Position numbers and translations under genes: made by a program. A stretch of 51,401 bases of DNA from Atopostipes suicloacalis DSM 15692. GTDB lineage: Bacteria; Bacillota; Bacilli; Lactobacillales; Carnobacteriaceae_A. The stretch lies in NCBI RefSeq assembly GCF_900129085.1, contig NZ_FQUF01000018.1, forward strand, positions 1 to 51,401, given 5' to 3'. Below the pieces are notes generated by a model. The model was given only the letters and a program-made list of their open reading frames with translations. It was not told where the DNA came from and ran no database searches. Every line of letters starts with the position of its first letter. The stretch's first letter is position 1. Positions 17,479 to 26,615 of this stretch are shown one piece after another.

Positions 17479-18338
17479 CCGTAGCCACCTCCATAATTAC
17501 TGATTTGATCAATTAATGTAATCACCGGTTCGATCTGTATGTAAACTAAAAGGAAAAGCAGTAAAAGAACAAAAAGATTACTAATCAATAAAACATACAA
17601 CTTATCTAAACCCTCTACACTTGCGCGACTATACAAATAAAAATTATAAGACATAAAACAAAGTAGAAAAGATAAAGCAATCAGAAAGAAAGCTATTCCT
17701 ATACTTACGGGAGATGCAAATAGAAAAGCTAATATAATAGCTACAAATAAAAGAAGAATATTTGGTGTAAACAAGCCTCCAATTTCTGTAACCAATTGAT
17801 TAAAAGGTCGTTTTGATTTAGCAGTTATTTTTAAAAGAACAAATACAGAAACGATAAACGTAAGATAAACCACTAAACTTGCTAAAAACATCCTAGAAAC
17901 CAATTCATTTCTTATGGCATTTGGGATATTAAGTTCCACACCAAAGTAAGAAGTAATTCCCATTTCATTAAATCCGAGACGGATCGTGCTTTTTACCGCT
18001 GCATAAACACTCAAAGCTGTCATAGCAGCAAACACCACTAATTGAATCCACCCATGCGAAGTTGAGTTCGAGCCAATGGAGCTCATTGGACGTTTAAGAG
18101 TTTCTACAAAGTAATTAAAATAAGGGCTTCTTTGTACCGTTTCTTTGGCATTCGAAAAGGTATGGGTTAATTTTTCTGCAACTTCTTCACCCGTTACCGG
18201 TTCATTCTTTATATTTTCATCTACAGGATCCACTGATTGAGTATCTGAGACATTCACACTTCCAACTTTTGTCCCACACTTGGGACAAAAAGCGGCATTT
18301 TCTAGCAATTCACTTCCACAAGACGTACAATAATTCAT
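17472..18338 (-). CDS. Zinc-ribbon multi-pass membrane protein (operon gene 3)
   Basis: This 288-residue protein starts MNYCTSCGSELLENAAFCPK, a four-cysteine zinc ribbon, followed by a polar linker and five or six hydrophobic segments from about residue 100. I choose ATG 18336-18338, because the upstream in-frame TTG at 18359 would place the AGGAG ribosome site inside the coding region. The C-terminus ends in Gly/Tyr-rich SNYGGGYGW. Function is not known. Together with the TcaA-like gene upstream, a cell-envelope stress or membrane-assembly role is plausible but inferred. Confidence 0.75.
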   Translation of the reverse strand: MNYCTSCGSELLENAAFCPKCGTKVGSVNVSDTQSVDPVDENIKNEPVTGEEVAEKLTHTFSNAKETVQRSPYFNYFVETLKRPMSSIGSNSTSHGWIQLVVFAAMTALSVYAAVKSTIRLGFNEMGITSYFGVELNIPNAIRNELVSRMFLASLVVYLTFIVSVFVLLKITAKSKRPFNQLVTEIGGLFTPNILLLFVAIILAFLFASPVSIGIAFFLIALSFLLCFMSYNFYLYSRASVEGLDKLYVLLISNLFVLLLLFLLVYIQIEPVITLIDQISNYGGGYGW

Positions 18339-18404
18339 TTCATCTCTCCTACTATTCAATTTAATCTATTTCGTGTTTTGAATAAAGCATCGGACCTTGT
18401 TCAT

Positions 18405-20165
18405 CTAATCGATGGATAAACTGGTGATTAAATAATCTCCATCGACTTTTTTCAATTGGTAAACAGCTGTATATTCCATTTCCTTTTCAGAACCTTCATT
18501 GACAATCGTAAAGGCTTCAGAGGTTTTAACTTGAGCAGATCCATCCTCTAGAGTCGTTTCTAAAATTTCTACATGATCTAAAGTTTCTGTTATCCCGCGT
18601 TCATACGTGTTTGTTACAAATGCTGACTGCTCATCGTAAAAAGCACTAGAGGAATCAATATACTTAGAGATGGATGAAAAATTATTATTATTAACAGCAT
18701 CCGGTAAATTCTCAACAAAACTTTTCACCGCACGGGAAGCTTGTACTTCTCCATCTTCGCTATCGTCTTCAGAAGCTGAACTCTCTCCACCTTCTTCATA
18801 CAGCAACTCTTCATTGTAAATTTCATAAATGTAGCTATCATACTCTCGATCTGGATGATCTGTTGGTTTGAACCTCACAGCAGCTTCTATGGAATAATGA
18901 TTCAGCTCATCTTCTTTATCCGAACCGTACGTGAAACTTTTTCTTTGAGTTAACTCATACGTCACATCAAATTTTTCTGCTCCAGTTCGCTTTATTTCAT
19001 CAATCGTTGTTTCATAACTGACATAACTAAGATCCTCGTTGTTACGATCAGCCTCTATCGCAGACAAATAAGTAGATCTCTGATCGTCATACGCTGGACC
19101 TTCTGGATCAAAATAATTATTGAATGCTTTTTCATTCTCTTGCGAATCGTAACTGGTCAACGAATAAGCAGCATTATACAACCCATTGATTAATTCTCCA
19201 GCCTCATATTCCGTCACTAAATCTAAATCATAAAATTCATAATAAGACGTCTCTTCCGTCAATTCTACCGGATCATAAATAATATCCTCATCGTCAAAAG
19301 TTTGACCCACATGTAGCTTCATATCGTCTTGAATTTGTATCGGACCAAACTCGCCATATCCATCCTCTAACTGCCCAATCTTTTCTCCATCAATATAAAC
19401 ATTCCCTGATTCTAAGTTACTTTGAACCGAAAAATAACTTCCTGTCAAAGTTAAATCTACTTCATTATAAGAATCACTCAACCAAGTCACTTCTTCAGTC
19501 ACAGTTAGCGGCAATCCATTCACCGTTCCTTCAGCCGTAAACGTAAGAACCCCAGGTGCATAGGGTCCGACTTCACGAGTATAATTCTCACTATCCGAAG
19601 TAAATAACTCTTCATCACCTAAACGAATCGAAACATCCTTGCTCTCCGTGTACACTTCGCCGTAGACCGGCACCATCACTAAATCATAACCATCAAAAAA
19701 GAATAAACGGTTTCCATTTTTTTGAATATAGAACGCACCATGTGTTCCTCTGTCTTCCAATTCATTAATCAAATCACTCAAGTAAGTCGGATTTTGATCC
19801 AAATATTCCGCAAAACCTTCTAAATTTTTCGCATTCACCTCAAAATTCGAATCATTGGTCGTCACAACTTTAGCAATTTTTTCAGGATCTTTAGAAGCTA
19901 ATGCTTCGGTAATACGACCCGTTTGGTTTTCCATACTATATACTCTAGATCCCACTTGGTAGCCAGCAAATAAAAATATAATAATAGCCAGAATACTAAT
20001 TCCAATGAGACGTTGTTTTTTTGTTAAAGGTTTGCGTTCTGTAGGCTGTTCGTTCGTTGGGCTTTTATTTTCTTTCTTTTCTCCCTGTTCTACTTTCGCG
20101 CCACATTCTTCACAAAACTTACTATCTTTCGGTAATTTTGCTCCACAACTTTCACAATAATTCAT
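18405..20165 (-). CDS. TcaA/YvbJ-like zinc-ribbon membrane-anchored protein
   Basis: This 586-residue protein has an N-terminal zinc ribbon (C4, C7, C18, C21), a polar linker, one transmembrane helix at about 53-70 and a long extracytoplasmic region. The latter contains repeated beta-rich domains (VYGEVYTESKDVSIRLGDEE; YFSVQSNLESGNVYIDGEKI) and a C-terminal NTF2-like domain. This architecture is that of TcaA of Staphylococcus aureus and YvbJ of Bacillus, linked to glycopeptide susceptibility and envelope function. The ribbon would face the cytoplasm. It is the second gene of a four-gene operon in which every product starts with a zinc ribbon. The family call is moderate to strong; the function is by analogy. 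Confidence 0.75.
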   Translation of the reverse strand: MNYCESCGAKLPKDSKFCEECGAKVEQGEKKENKSPTNEQPTERKPLTKKQRLIGISILAIIIFLFAGYQVGSRVYSMENQTGRITEALASKDPEKIAKVVTTNDSNFEVNAKNLEGFAEYLDQNPTYLSDLINELEDRGTHGAFYIQKNGNRLFFFDGYDLVMVPVYGEVYTESKDVSIRLGDEELFTSDSENYTREVGPYAPGVLTFTAEGTVNGLPLTVTEEVTWLSDSYNEVDLTLTGSYFSVQSNLESGNVYIDGEKIGQLEDGYGEFGPIQIQDDMKLHVGQTFDDEDIIYDPVELTEETSYYEFYDLDLVTEYEAGELINGLYNAAYSLTSYDSQENEKAFNNYFDPEGPAYDDQRSTYLSAIEADRNNEDLSYVSYETTIDEIKRTGAEKFDVTYELTQRKSFTYGSDKEDELNHYSIEAAVRFKPTDHPDREYDSYIYEIYNEELLYEEGGESSASEDDSEDGEVQASRAVKSFVENLPDAVNNNNFSSISKYIDSSSAFYDEQSAFVTNTYERGITETLDHVEILETTLEDGSAQVKTSEAFTIVNEGSEKEMEYTAVYQLKKVDGDYLITSLSID

Positions 20166-20223
20166 TTACGCTCCTCCATATATATCACTCAATTTTTATA
20201 ATACAACACTCTAAACAAATAAA

Positions 20224-20874
20224 TTACTGCTTAATTAATAACTCATCATCCAGATAAAGGTTTCCATTAAATTCGTTAAGTTCAAATTCATCTGGTGAAA
20301 ATAGATCTAGTGCATATATTTCTTCACTAGTCAGACTCCCCGACAAAATTCCCATACCATTTTCGTAATCTACCGTTAATCCATATTGTTCAAAGTCTTC
20401 TCCTGTAGATTCTACGACATAATCGAATTCCGTCGCATCAATGGGGGCTGCATATCTAATCTCTAAATCTTTTTCCGTATCTAATCTATACGTATCACTG
20501 CCAAAAGGTTCAATATAAAAAATAAGTTCGATCGATTCTTCAAAATCGCCAGCAGTTAGTTTTGTCTTCCCATTTCTAGAAATTTCAAGCAGCCCCTTCT
20601 CTTCTGAAGAAAGATTACTTGGTACATATGTACCAGCTACAGAGACTGACATTTTATTCATAAAAAAATAAACAACCACTAGTAAAAGAAGAATAACTCC
20701 ACCAATAAACCCTAGTTGTTTATGTTTTCTATTCTGATCTTTTGTTTCTGCTGCATATTCAGCATTCCCAGAAACTTCTCTCGCCTCGAAATTAAACCCA
20801 CACTTTTGACAAAAGTTATCTTCTGTCATCAATTGTTCTCCACAGTTGGGACAAAACTTATAATCTTTGTTCAT
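20224..20874 (-). CDS. Small zinc-ribbon single-pass membrane protein (operon gene 1)
   Basis: This 216-residue protein starts with the zinc ribbon FCPNCGEQLMTEDNFCQKCG (C8, C11, C22, C25), a polar linker, one transmembrane helix at about 54-72 and an extracytoplasmic domain rich in acidic residues. It is the first gene of the operon, with AAGGAGGG at the right distance from the ATG. The layout matches the TcaA-like protein next to it but with a shorter outer domain. No enzymatic motif is visible. It probably acts with the other three products at the membrane. Confidence 0.75.
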   Translation of the reverse strand: MNKDYKFCPNCGEQLMTEDNFCQKCGFNFEAREVSGNAEYAAETKDQNRKHKQLGFIGGVILLLLVVVYFFMNKMSVSVAGTYVPSNLSSEEKGLLEISRNGKTKLTAGDFEESIELIFYIEPFGSDTYRLDTEKDLEIRYAAPIDATEFDYVVESTGEDFEQYGLTVDYENGMGILSGSLTSEEIYALDLFSPDEFELNEFNGNLYLDDELLIKQ

Positions 20875-20885
20875 TCATACCCTCC

Positions 20886-20909
20886 TTAAATTTTTATAAT
20901 GATTTTCAT
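20886..20909 (-). CDS. Possible 7-codon leader peptide
   Basis: Directly upstream of the first zinc-ribbon gene, GGAGG then ATG opens a tiny frame encoding MKIIIKI that stops at a TAA running into the next gene's AAGGAGG. The spacing of GGAGG to ATG is only 3-4 bases. It might couple translation, or be chance in AT-rich DNA. Confidence 0.2.
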   Translation of the reverse strand: MKIIIKI

Positions 20910-21209
20910 TTCCCTCCAAAAATACTAGACGAATAAAAAATCCCTTCACTAAAACTACACGAAAAAAGATCAAGTTCTTAAACTCAACCTTTCATCTGTA
21001 TGTGAATTTATGAACAACAATTTGCAAAACACTCTTTCATACATTTTAATTATGTATGTATTTGTGTATATTAATGTTCTTTTTGTTATTATACTTGTAT
21101 AAGTTGGTAAACTCAACAAGTATTTCGATTGTAGGGGCTTTTATGAATATACTATGATAATTTTAATACTATAGGGAGAAAATCGTTGAGAAAATATTAG
21201 AATTTTTCA
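20910..21209. other. Intergenic region upstream of the zinc-ribbon operon
   Basis: No gene was seen. On the minus strand a TAGTAT could serve as a -10 for the operon, without a good -35. An ACTTGT/ACAAGT inverted repeat enclosing GTTG/CAAC lies near 21095-21122 and could be a regulatory site. Confidence 0.3.
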
Positions 21210-21308
21210 GCTTGTGAGTGTAATCTTCACAAGCAAAAAAACGAAATAGCTTTATGAAACGCCCTCTGTTTAGTAAACAGACCACTTCATAGTACTACTT
21301 CGTTTTTT
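21210..21308 (-). terminator. Terminator region of the aldo/keto reductase gene
   Basis: A large imperfect hairpin pairs AAAAAACGAAATAG (about 21235-21249) with CTACTTCGTTTTTT (21295-21308), with CTGTTT/AAACAG at its tip. A separate 8-bp hairpin GCTTGTGA/TCACAAGC (21210-21217 and 21227-21234) follows on the minus strand. Both ends carry T-tracts. Confidence 0.75.
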
Positions 21309-21330
21309 AATTTATTCATTTTTATTTTTT

Positions 21331-22179
21331 CTAAAAATCCTTCTCATCTGGATTATCCATTCGTCCAGCTTTTCCTTCAAATTGGTTAATCTTCTTCATA
21401 TCTTCATCCGATAACTCAAAATCGAAAATATCCACATTTTCTTTTACTCGTTCAAAAGTAGATGTCTTAGGTAGCGGTAAGAAATCATGTTGCAGACTCC
21501 AACGCAAAACAATTTGTGCAGGAGTTTTACCATATTTTTCAGCAATTTCATTTAATTCTTCAATCTCAAATATCTTCCCTGTACCAAGTGGACTATAAGC
21601 TTCTGATAAAATACCATGTTCCATATTCGCTGCAACAGTTTCAGGTTGCATCTCACTTGGATTCAGTAAAATTTGGTTAACAGTAGGAATAACTTTTGCC
21701 GTCTCAAGCAAAGCATCCAAATGTCTAGCCATAAAGTTCGATACACCCAGACTCTTTATTTTTCCTTCCGCTTGAGCTTCTTCCATTGCACGCCAAGTTT
21801 CTGCATTAGCTTCTTGCCAATGGTCTCGGAATTTAAGAGGATTCGGCCAATGAACAAGATATAAATCAATATAATCCAATCCCAAACGTTCAAGCGAATC
21901 ATCGATGGCCTTCTTAGCTAAATCATAACTATGCGCATCATTTCCGAGTTTCGTCGTGACAAAAAGATCTTCACGAGCAATTCCACTAGTCTTAATCCCT
22001 TTACCTACACTCTCTTCATTTTTATAGGCAGCAGCCGTATCAATATGACGGTAGCCATTTTTAATCGCATACTCTACAATTTCTGCTGTATGGTCATCAT
22101 TTGGCATCTGCCAAGTTCCAAAACCAATCACTGGAATTTCATTGCCATCATTTAGTTTATAAAAATCATCTAAACCCAT
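21331..22179 (-). CDS. Aldo/keto reductase
   Basis: This 282-residue NADPH-dependent oxidoreductase of the AKR superfamily has the full catalytic tetrad: D47 and Y52 in HIDTAAAYKNEESVG, K77 in VTTKLGN and H110 in YLVHWPNP. The cofactor block LPKTSTFERVKENVDIFDF is also present. Length and motifs match the bacterial AKR5-like group that reduces diketogulonate and other small carbonyls. The ribosome site is AAGGAAAGG. It is a single-gene unit with its own terminator. The physiological substrate is unknown. Confidence 0.92.
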   Translation of the reverse strand: MGLDDFYKLNDGNEIPVIGFGTWQMPNDDHTAEIVEYAIKNGYRHIDTAAAYKNEESVGKGIKTSGIAREDLFVTTKLGNDAHSYDLAKKAIDDSLERLGLDYIDLYLVHWPNPLKFRDHWQEANAETWRAMEEAQAEGKIKSLGVSNFMARHLDALLETAKVIPTVNQILLNPSEMQPETVAANMEHGILSEAYSPLGTGKIFEIEELNEIAEKYGKTPAQIVLRWSLQHDFLPLPKTSTFERVKENVDIFDFELSDEDMKKINQFEGKAGRMDNPDEKDF

Positions 22180-22327
22180 AAAATCAGACCTTTCCTTCTT
22201 GTAAGTAAATTAACTTTAGCATAAGAATAATTTAATGTCTAACATTGATTGTTTTTTGTATGTGTCAATATTTCCTCGGAAACTTATTTTAAAAAAATAA
22301 AACCTTATTCAATTCGAATGCTTTTTT

Positions 22328-22376
22328 CTTCCCCCTGTATTCATTCGCTCAGAGAGCGAATGAATACAGGGGGAAG
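22328..22376. repeat. Perfect 23-bp hairpin next to the ISLre2 remnant
   Basis: CTTCCCCCTGTATTCATTCG plus CTC (22328-22350) is repeated exactly in inverse at 22354-22376, with a 3-base AGA loop. It begins 5 bases after the transposase stop. On the minus strand it is followed by AAAAAA rather than T, so it is not a standard rho-independent terminator. Probably it is the 3' structure of the element. The perfect arms contrast with the decayed transposase. Confidence 0.85.
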
Positions 22377-22381
22377 ACTCA

Positions 22382-23782
22382 TCATCTAAACATACTTGCT
22401 AATCGTCCCATAGGACTTGAAGTGGAGCCATAGTTGGCGATTCTTCCTGACACTGCCCCTTGCGACGGCTGAACTTTACCTTTTTTCAAGGCGTTACGTA
22501 CAGCAGATTTGAATTAATCAGTTACTTCCTCTTGAAACGCCGGTAGTTCAGTTGTCAGGATACTCAAAAAAGACCCATTTCGACGGGCAGAGATGACAGC
22601 TGCCAAATTTCCGACACCTTTTTTAGTGAACCCACGCCCTTGGTGCTTCATACGATAACTAAAGGGACGATGATTACTTTCGCAAACCCCTAAGCCTTTT
22701 TGAACAGGTAAATCCTTCATCATTAGCGGTTTTAGACTACTCCAATTGCGTTGAATATACTTCTCAAGTTTATAAACATTTTCAATATAATCTGCTTCTT
22801 TTTCATTGTCGTCTATTCTTGATAAAGTCGTATGTAAAATGACGTTAACTTGATCTTGATCGTACAAACGAACCGCCCGAATCATTAAATTCGCCATCTT
22901 CTTATCAAAACTGAGTCGCTCTTTAATCTTTCTGTTCACGTGGTAAACGTCTCGAAAGTGTTCATGTCGTTGTGTTTGACCGATAATTGCATCAAACTTA
23001 TCCCTTTCGTAACCACTCCCGTCATCACTATTTGAAATAACGATTGTGTTTCTCAAATCATATTCTTTCTCTAGCCATTTTCCCGCACGTTCAAAAGCCT
23101 TTCGGCTGGATTCGGTACTTTCAAAAAGTAAGGAGTTCTTTAATTCCGGTCGCTTTCGATTCACAACGACCCCTTCATGGATCTGTACACGATGCAACTC
23201 AGGGCGTTTTTCTTTCGAACCTTTAAGTAATAAACCATCACCTTCAATAAATAATACCGGAATTTTTTTCTTGTCCTTGATCGGTGTTTCATCGTGAAGC
23301 GGTGCTTCGTCTGTGTAGTTTTGAATAGTTTCTCCCAGCCTTTGAGTCATCGAATGGATCGCTCCATGACTGATAGACAGTGGAGTTAATAATTCAATCG
23401 CATCCGAAGCCTTTCGATAAACAGAGTCCGATGCCAAACTTACGGCTTCCATTTCCATCAACGGTGAATATCGTTTATGTTTTTCCAAACCGATGACTAT
23501 ATCCAAAGGGACAATACTTTTTCTCGCCTTTTTTGCGCATTCGTCGTCTTTTTAAGACCACTGGTCCGAAGCTAAATTGAACGGTTCGCTTTTCAATTCG
23601 ATCAATTTCAAAGCCTTTTTCTTTATATTCCAGGATTAATTCCAAGTCGATACGCTCGAGTGCTTTAGAAAACAATTGGCTTAAAACTTACGTAAAATAT
23701 GTTTCTACAGCCATTTCAATATCCATAAGGAACGGGGATTGTTATTTATAATTTCTACAATTTCTGATATAATATTATCCAT
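22382..23782 (-). pseudogene. ISLre2-family (UPF0236) transposase, decayed
   Basis: Read from ATG 23782, the sequence encodes MDNIISEIVEIINNNPRS and continues, with frame changes near 23735-23680 and near 23490, into IDLELILEYKEKGFEIDRIE and DIVIGLEKHKRYSPLMEMEA. The long central block follows. An in-frame TAA at 22514-22516 interrupts the tail, after which ALKKGKVQPSQGAVSGRIAN and STSSPMGRLA continue to the true stop at 22382. The whole matches ISLre2 transposases of about 465 residues. At least three lesions make it inactive. The intact central frame is 22514-23506. Confidence 0.85.
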
Positions 23783-23950
23783 AAGAAGACCTCTTTCTAA
23801 TTTTGTGGTGATTTTAGAATAAAGGTCTTCTTTCTATTTGTCTACTATTCTTTATTTGTCTTTCCGAGAAACATTATACACATAGATATTAATTTTTGTA
23901 CTCAATAAAAATAAGGTCCCTAAGAAATATTAATCGCTTTTATCCTAGCT

Positions 23951-24349
23951 TTATATCTTTATTCTTTCTAACGTCTCCCACTTTATATCCTCAGTAGTTT
24001 TTGCAAATCCTCTAAATTTTTCATAAAATGAATCTGAGAGAGTAGTATATGGTGAGTACATTTCTCTAGGTTTTTCTTGATACTCCCAATTAATTTCAGG
24101 ATCTTTAATTTTGAAAATAATATAGTCATTCTTAATATGTTTATTATTATATGGATTGGAATTTTTCCCTTTAAAAACTACATTAAGTGCTTCCTCTAAT
24201 ATTTGATTGTTAACATCCTCCATGAAATAAAACGCTGAAACTTTATCTCTATCATAATTTCCACCTGAAGTTCCGAGTTTATCTCTTGAAACTAAGCCTT
24301 TTTTTTTAATTGAATTTAAATTATTTTTATGCATTATATGTATATACAT
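23951..24349 (-). CDS. Small orphan protein, possible ADP-ribosyltransferase-like fold
   Basis: This 132-residue protein has ATG 24347-24349 as its likely start, because GGAGG lies 8 bases upstream. An in-frame TTG five codons earlier overlaps that ribosome site. The opening IHIMHKNNLNSIKKKGLVSR and the later DKVSAFYFMED resemble the pattern of small ART or RNA-phosphotransferase-like proteins, in which a short strand with His is followed by 'nLnsIlkkGL' and then a strand reporting the substrate. The resemblance is weak and no catalytic residue set can be fixed. It stands alone between decayed transposons and could be cargo or a toxin-like gene. Function unknown. Confidence 0.6.
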   Translation of the reverse strand: MYIHIMHKNNLNSIKKKGLVSRDKLGTSGGNYDRDKVSAFYFMEDVNNQILEEALNVVFKGKNSNPYNNKHIKNDYIIFKIKDPEINWEYQEKPREMYSPYTTLSDSFYEKFRGFAKTTEDIKWETLERIKI

Positions 24350-24966
24350 ATAATACACCTCCAATAGTTATATTATTTCAAAATAGTAAAAAAACTTAAC
24401 AGCAAAGGTTATTTACAATTTGGAATGATCTACTAGGCATAGGAACAAACTTTTTGGGACCTATTTATGATGGGTAAATACAAAGAATACCTTTAGTTCA
24501 TCTTCGACTATCGAGATTTCACCAGTTGAGTTATAATTCGTTTTTATAAGAAGCAGAAGAGTAGTAAAAATAAATAATACTAATTTCTTTCGATAATTCG
24601 GTTTAATTAGCAAATTCACGCTCATTAACTGAAGCGATATTTTTAAATATTCCTTTTTAATATCTGGCAGCTATTGGATAGAATGTTTAAAAATTTTATC
24701 AACTTCATTCGCTCTTTGATTCACAATATTAAAAATTACAAATTTGTTTTACACTCTATGAGTATTAATAGAACAGGCTGATTCGCTCCCTATTTTCCTC
24801 CATCGTATCAATTTCATTATGGCTCCTCTCATTATAATTAAATAGACTCTGGAAGATTTTCAATGTAGTCGCATTTTTTCAGTACTTCGTTTCTTTCCTT
24901 TAGTTCCATGAGGGTTACATACTCCTTTTCGATTAAATGAATGTTTTTCATGCGCATAATCCACTA
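24350..24966. other. Decayed intergenic sequence
   Basis: No intact gene is present. On the minus strand, 24850-24955 reads LMELKERNEVLKKCDYIENL followed by stops. This looks like part of another degraded coding region, but I cannot name it. Confidence 0.4.
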
Positions 24967-25191
24967 TCAATCTAATTTATAAAAAGATGTTTGCAAGAAA
25001 CGAGAGTTAAAGCAAATTTTTCGTTGGCTTTTCCGGTATTCCAATCGCTCGTAGTCATCGGCTTGGATATATTCAGTTCGTTGGTTTTCCATTAATTGGT
25101 TGAATACAGTCGTCAAAATGTTTTTAGAAACCTCATCTTTTATCAAATGTTCAATAATGTTTTGGACCTCTTCGTTATTCAGTGTAAAATG
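24967..25191 (-). pseudogene. IS256-family transposase, N-terminal remnant
   Basis: The minus strand reads HFTLNNEEVQNIIEHLIKDE followed by VSKNILTTVFNQLMENQRTE and YIQADDYERLEYRKSQR. This is the conserved start of IS256-type transposases. It then loses similarity and stops at 24967. The initiating ATG appears mutated. Only the first fifth of the enzyme remains. It may belong with the IS256-type terminal repeat at 26591-26615, from which it is separated by IS21 remains. Confidence 0.8.
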
Positions 25192-25310
25192 TACTTGGTA
25201 TTAACATCAAGTAGAAATCGACAGTTTTTGCCAATTAGTTTCCTGCAAATTCTGCCAGATAAGATTCGACACTTTTTATCTAGTCAAAAACTCTTTACCT
25301 CAAAAACTCT

Positions 25311-26045
25311 TTACCAATGTTTCATTGGGTAACTCTCATCGTCCATTTTTATCAGTTTTACACGGTGGAGAAGTCAATCCAATATTGCAAGTTGCGACAC
25401 CTTCATCCCCTAACAGCTCCCCCCATTCATCCGGGCTCTTATTCGAAGTTAGTATGATAGAGCTGCGTTCATATAAATGATCGACTAACTGGAAGAATAG
25501 ATTGGCTTCCATCGGATCCATTGCAATGTACATCAAATTATCAATAATAACTAAATCAGATTTTTTAATCCAGTTTAATACAATCTGTGGTTTTCGTGTA
25601 TAGTCGCTCGTTTTCAGTATCATTGTCAGTTCTCCCATCGGGAGAACATGACTTGATAGCCTTGTTCATTTGCTTCTAACCCTACGCCTACTGCTAAATG
25701 CGTTTTGCCAACACCGAACGGATCGAGTAGAATCAGGTTATATTACTGCTCTAATCAATTCATTTCTTTTAACTGGCGCATTTTCCTCTCAGTGATACTC
25801 GTTTGCTCATTGAGATTATAGTCTTCAAGTGTCTTTTGATAAGGAAATTTCGCCCATTTTAAACAACGAGCTTTATTTTTCTCCTCTCGTTTGGTCAATT
25901 CATATTTTAGTAAATGATTTAATAGTTCATAATAAGTCCAAGATCTCTGTTCAGCTTCAGGCATTAGGACGGGAAGTTCAGTAGAAACTTCCGATAACCG
26001 TAGTTGCTTAAAGGCATGTTGTAATTCTTCAAGGCCATTACTCAT
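25311..26045 (-). pseudogene. istB: IS21-family IstB ATPase, broken
   Basis: The N-terminal part (26045-25755) reads EELQHAFKQLRLSEVSTELP onward and is intact. A stretch around 25640-25750 then carries the Walker A region LILLDPFGVGKTHLAVG, where a stop and frameshift occur. The part from 25638 reads SDLVIIDNLMYIAMDP and SSIILTSNKSPDEWGELLGD. A last frameshift near 25385 leads to LLHRVKLIKMDDESYPMKHW. IstB helps IstA in IS21 transposition. At least three lesions make it inactive. Its start overlaps the istA remnant by 8 bases, the natural IS21 arrangement. Confidence 0.88.
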
Positions 26046-26572
26046 TCACTTCAACACCCAAAATATTCGCATATTCACTAAATGAACGAGTAGAAACTTC
26101 AATCCCAGTAAGAGCTGTAAAGGGGCTAACAATTCCCTTAAGAATTTCTACTAGCTTATACTGAGTGAAATAAGCGACGACATCTCTAAAATCACTGGCG
26201 CTCCAGAGTTCATTTTTAATGCAATATTCAAGTGTTGCGTCACGTTCTGCTGGATATAGTCAAAGCTTTTTTGGAACACTATAAACTGATCTCGAACGTA
26301 CACTTATACTTTTCGACGATTTTATCAATAAAGAGAATCACTTTTTCTTCTGATTCGAATAAGTCAATCATTGTTGTGCGATATTTTTGTAAAGTTTTTT
26401 CACGATTACAACCATGATTATAACTTTTTACCAGCTTACCTTCTTCTAAAAAAATAGTATGTCTTGCAACTTTATCATCAGTGAGCTTATGTAAAATAAT
26501 TAATTCTTTCTCCTTTTCATTGAGATACACTTGATTGGAACCAACCTTAAATATAGATACCAGAATAAGCAC
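26038..26572 (-). pseudogene. istA: IS21-family IstA transposase, C-terminal remnant
   Basis: The fragment 26572-26279 encodes TIFLEEGKLVKSYNHGCNRE and later RTTMIDLFESEEKVILFID. A frameshift leads to FIVFQKSFDYIQQNVTQHLN and ends STRSFSEYANILGVEVNE at 26038. This matches the C-terminal third of IstA. The DDE core is absent. The 5' end abuts an IS256-like terminal repeat at 26591-26615. Confidence 0.75.
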
Positions 26573-26590
26573 TAAAAATATCGTATAAAA

Positions 26591-26615
26591 TTTTACACAA
26601 GTCTATAGATTTGAC
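26591..26615. repeat. IS256-type terminal inverted repeat at the wzy 3' end
   Basis: TTTTACACAAG followed by TCTATAGATTTGAC matches the repeat at 298-322 (TTTTACACAAG, ATTATGGACTTGAC) in all but a few positions and in the same orientation. The stop of the polymerase gene at 26603 lies within it, so the last codons of that gene come from the IS end. Confidence 0.7.

Noticed and set aside
22328..22376. Calling the 23-bp perfect hairpin a rho-independent terminator
   Set aside because: No T-tract follows it in the direction of the transposase gene; the flanking sequence there is AAAAAA.
24350..25310. Plus-strand frame at 25096-25332 as a gene
   Set aside because: It runs opposite to the IS256 transposase remnant and has no ribosome site or known motif.
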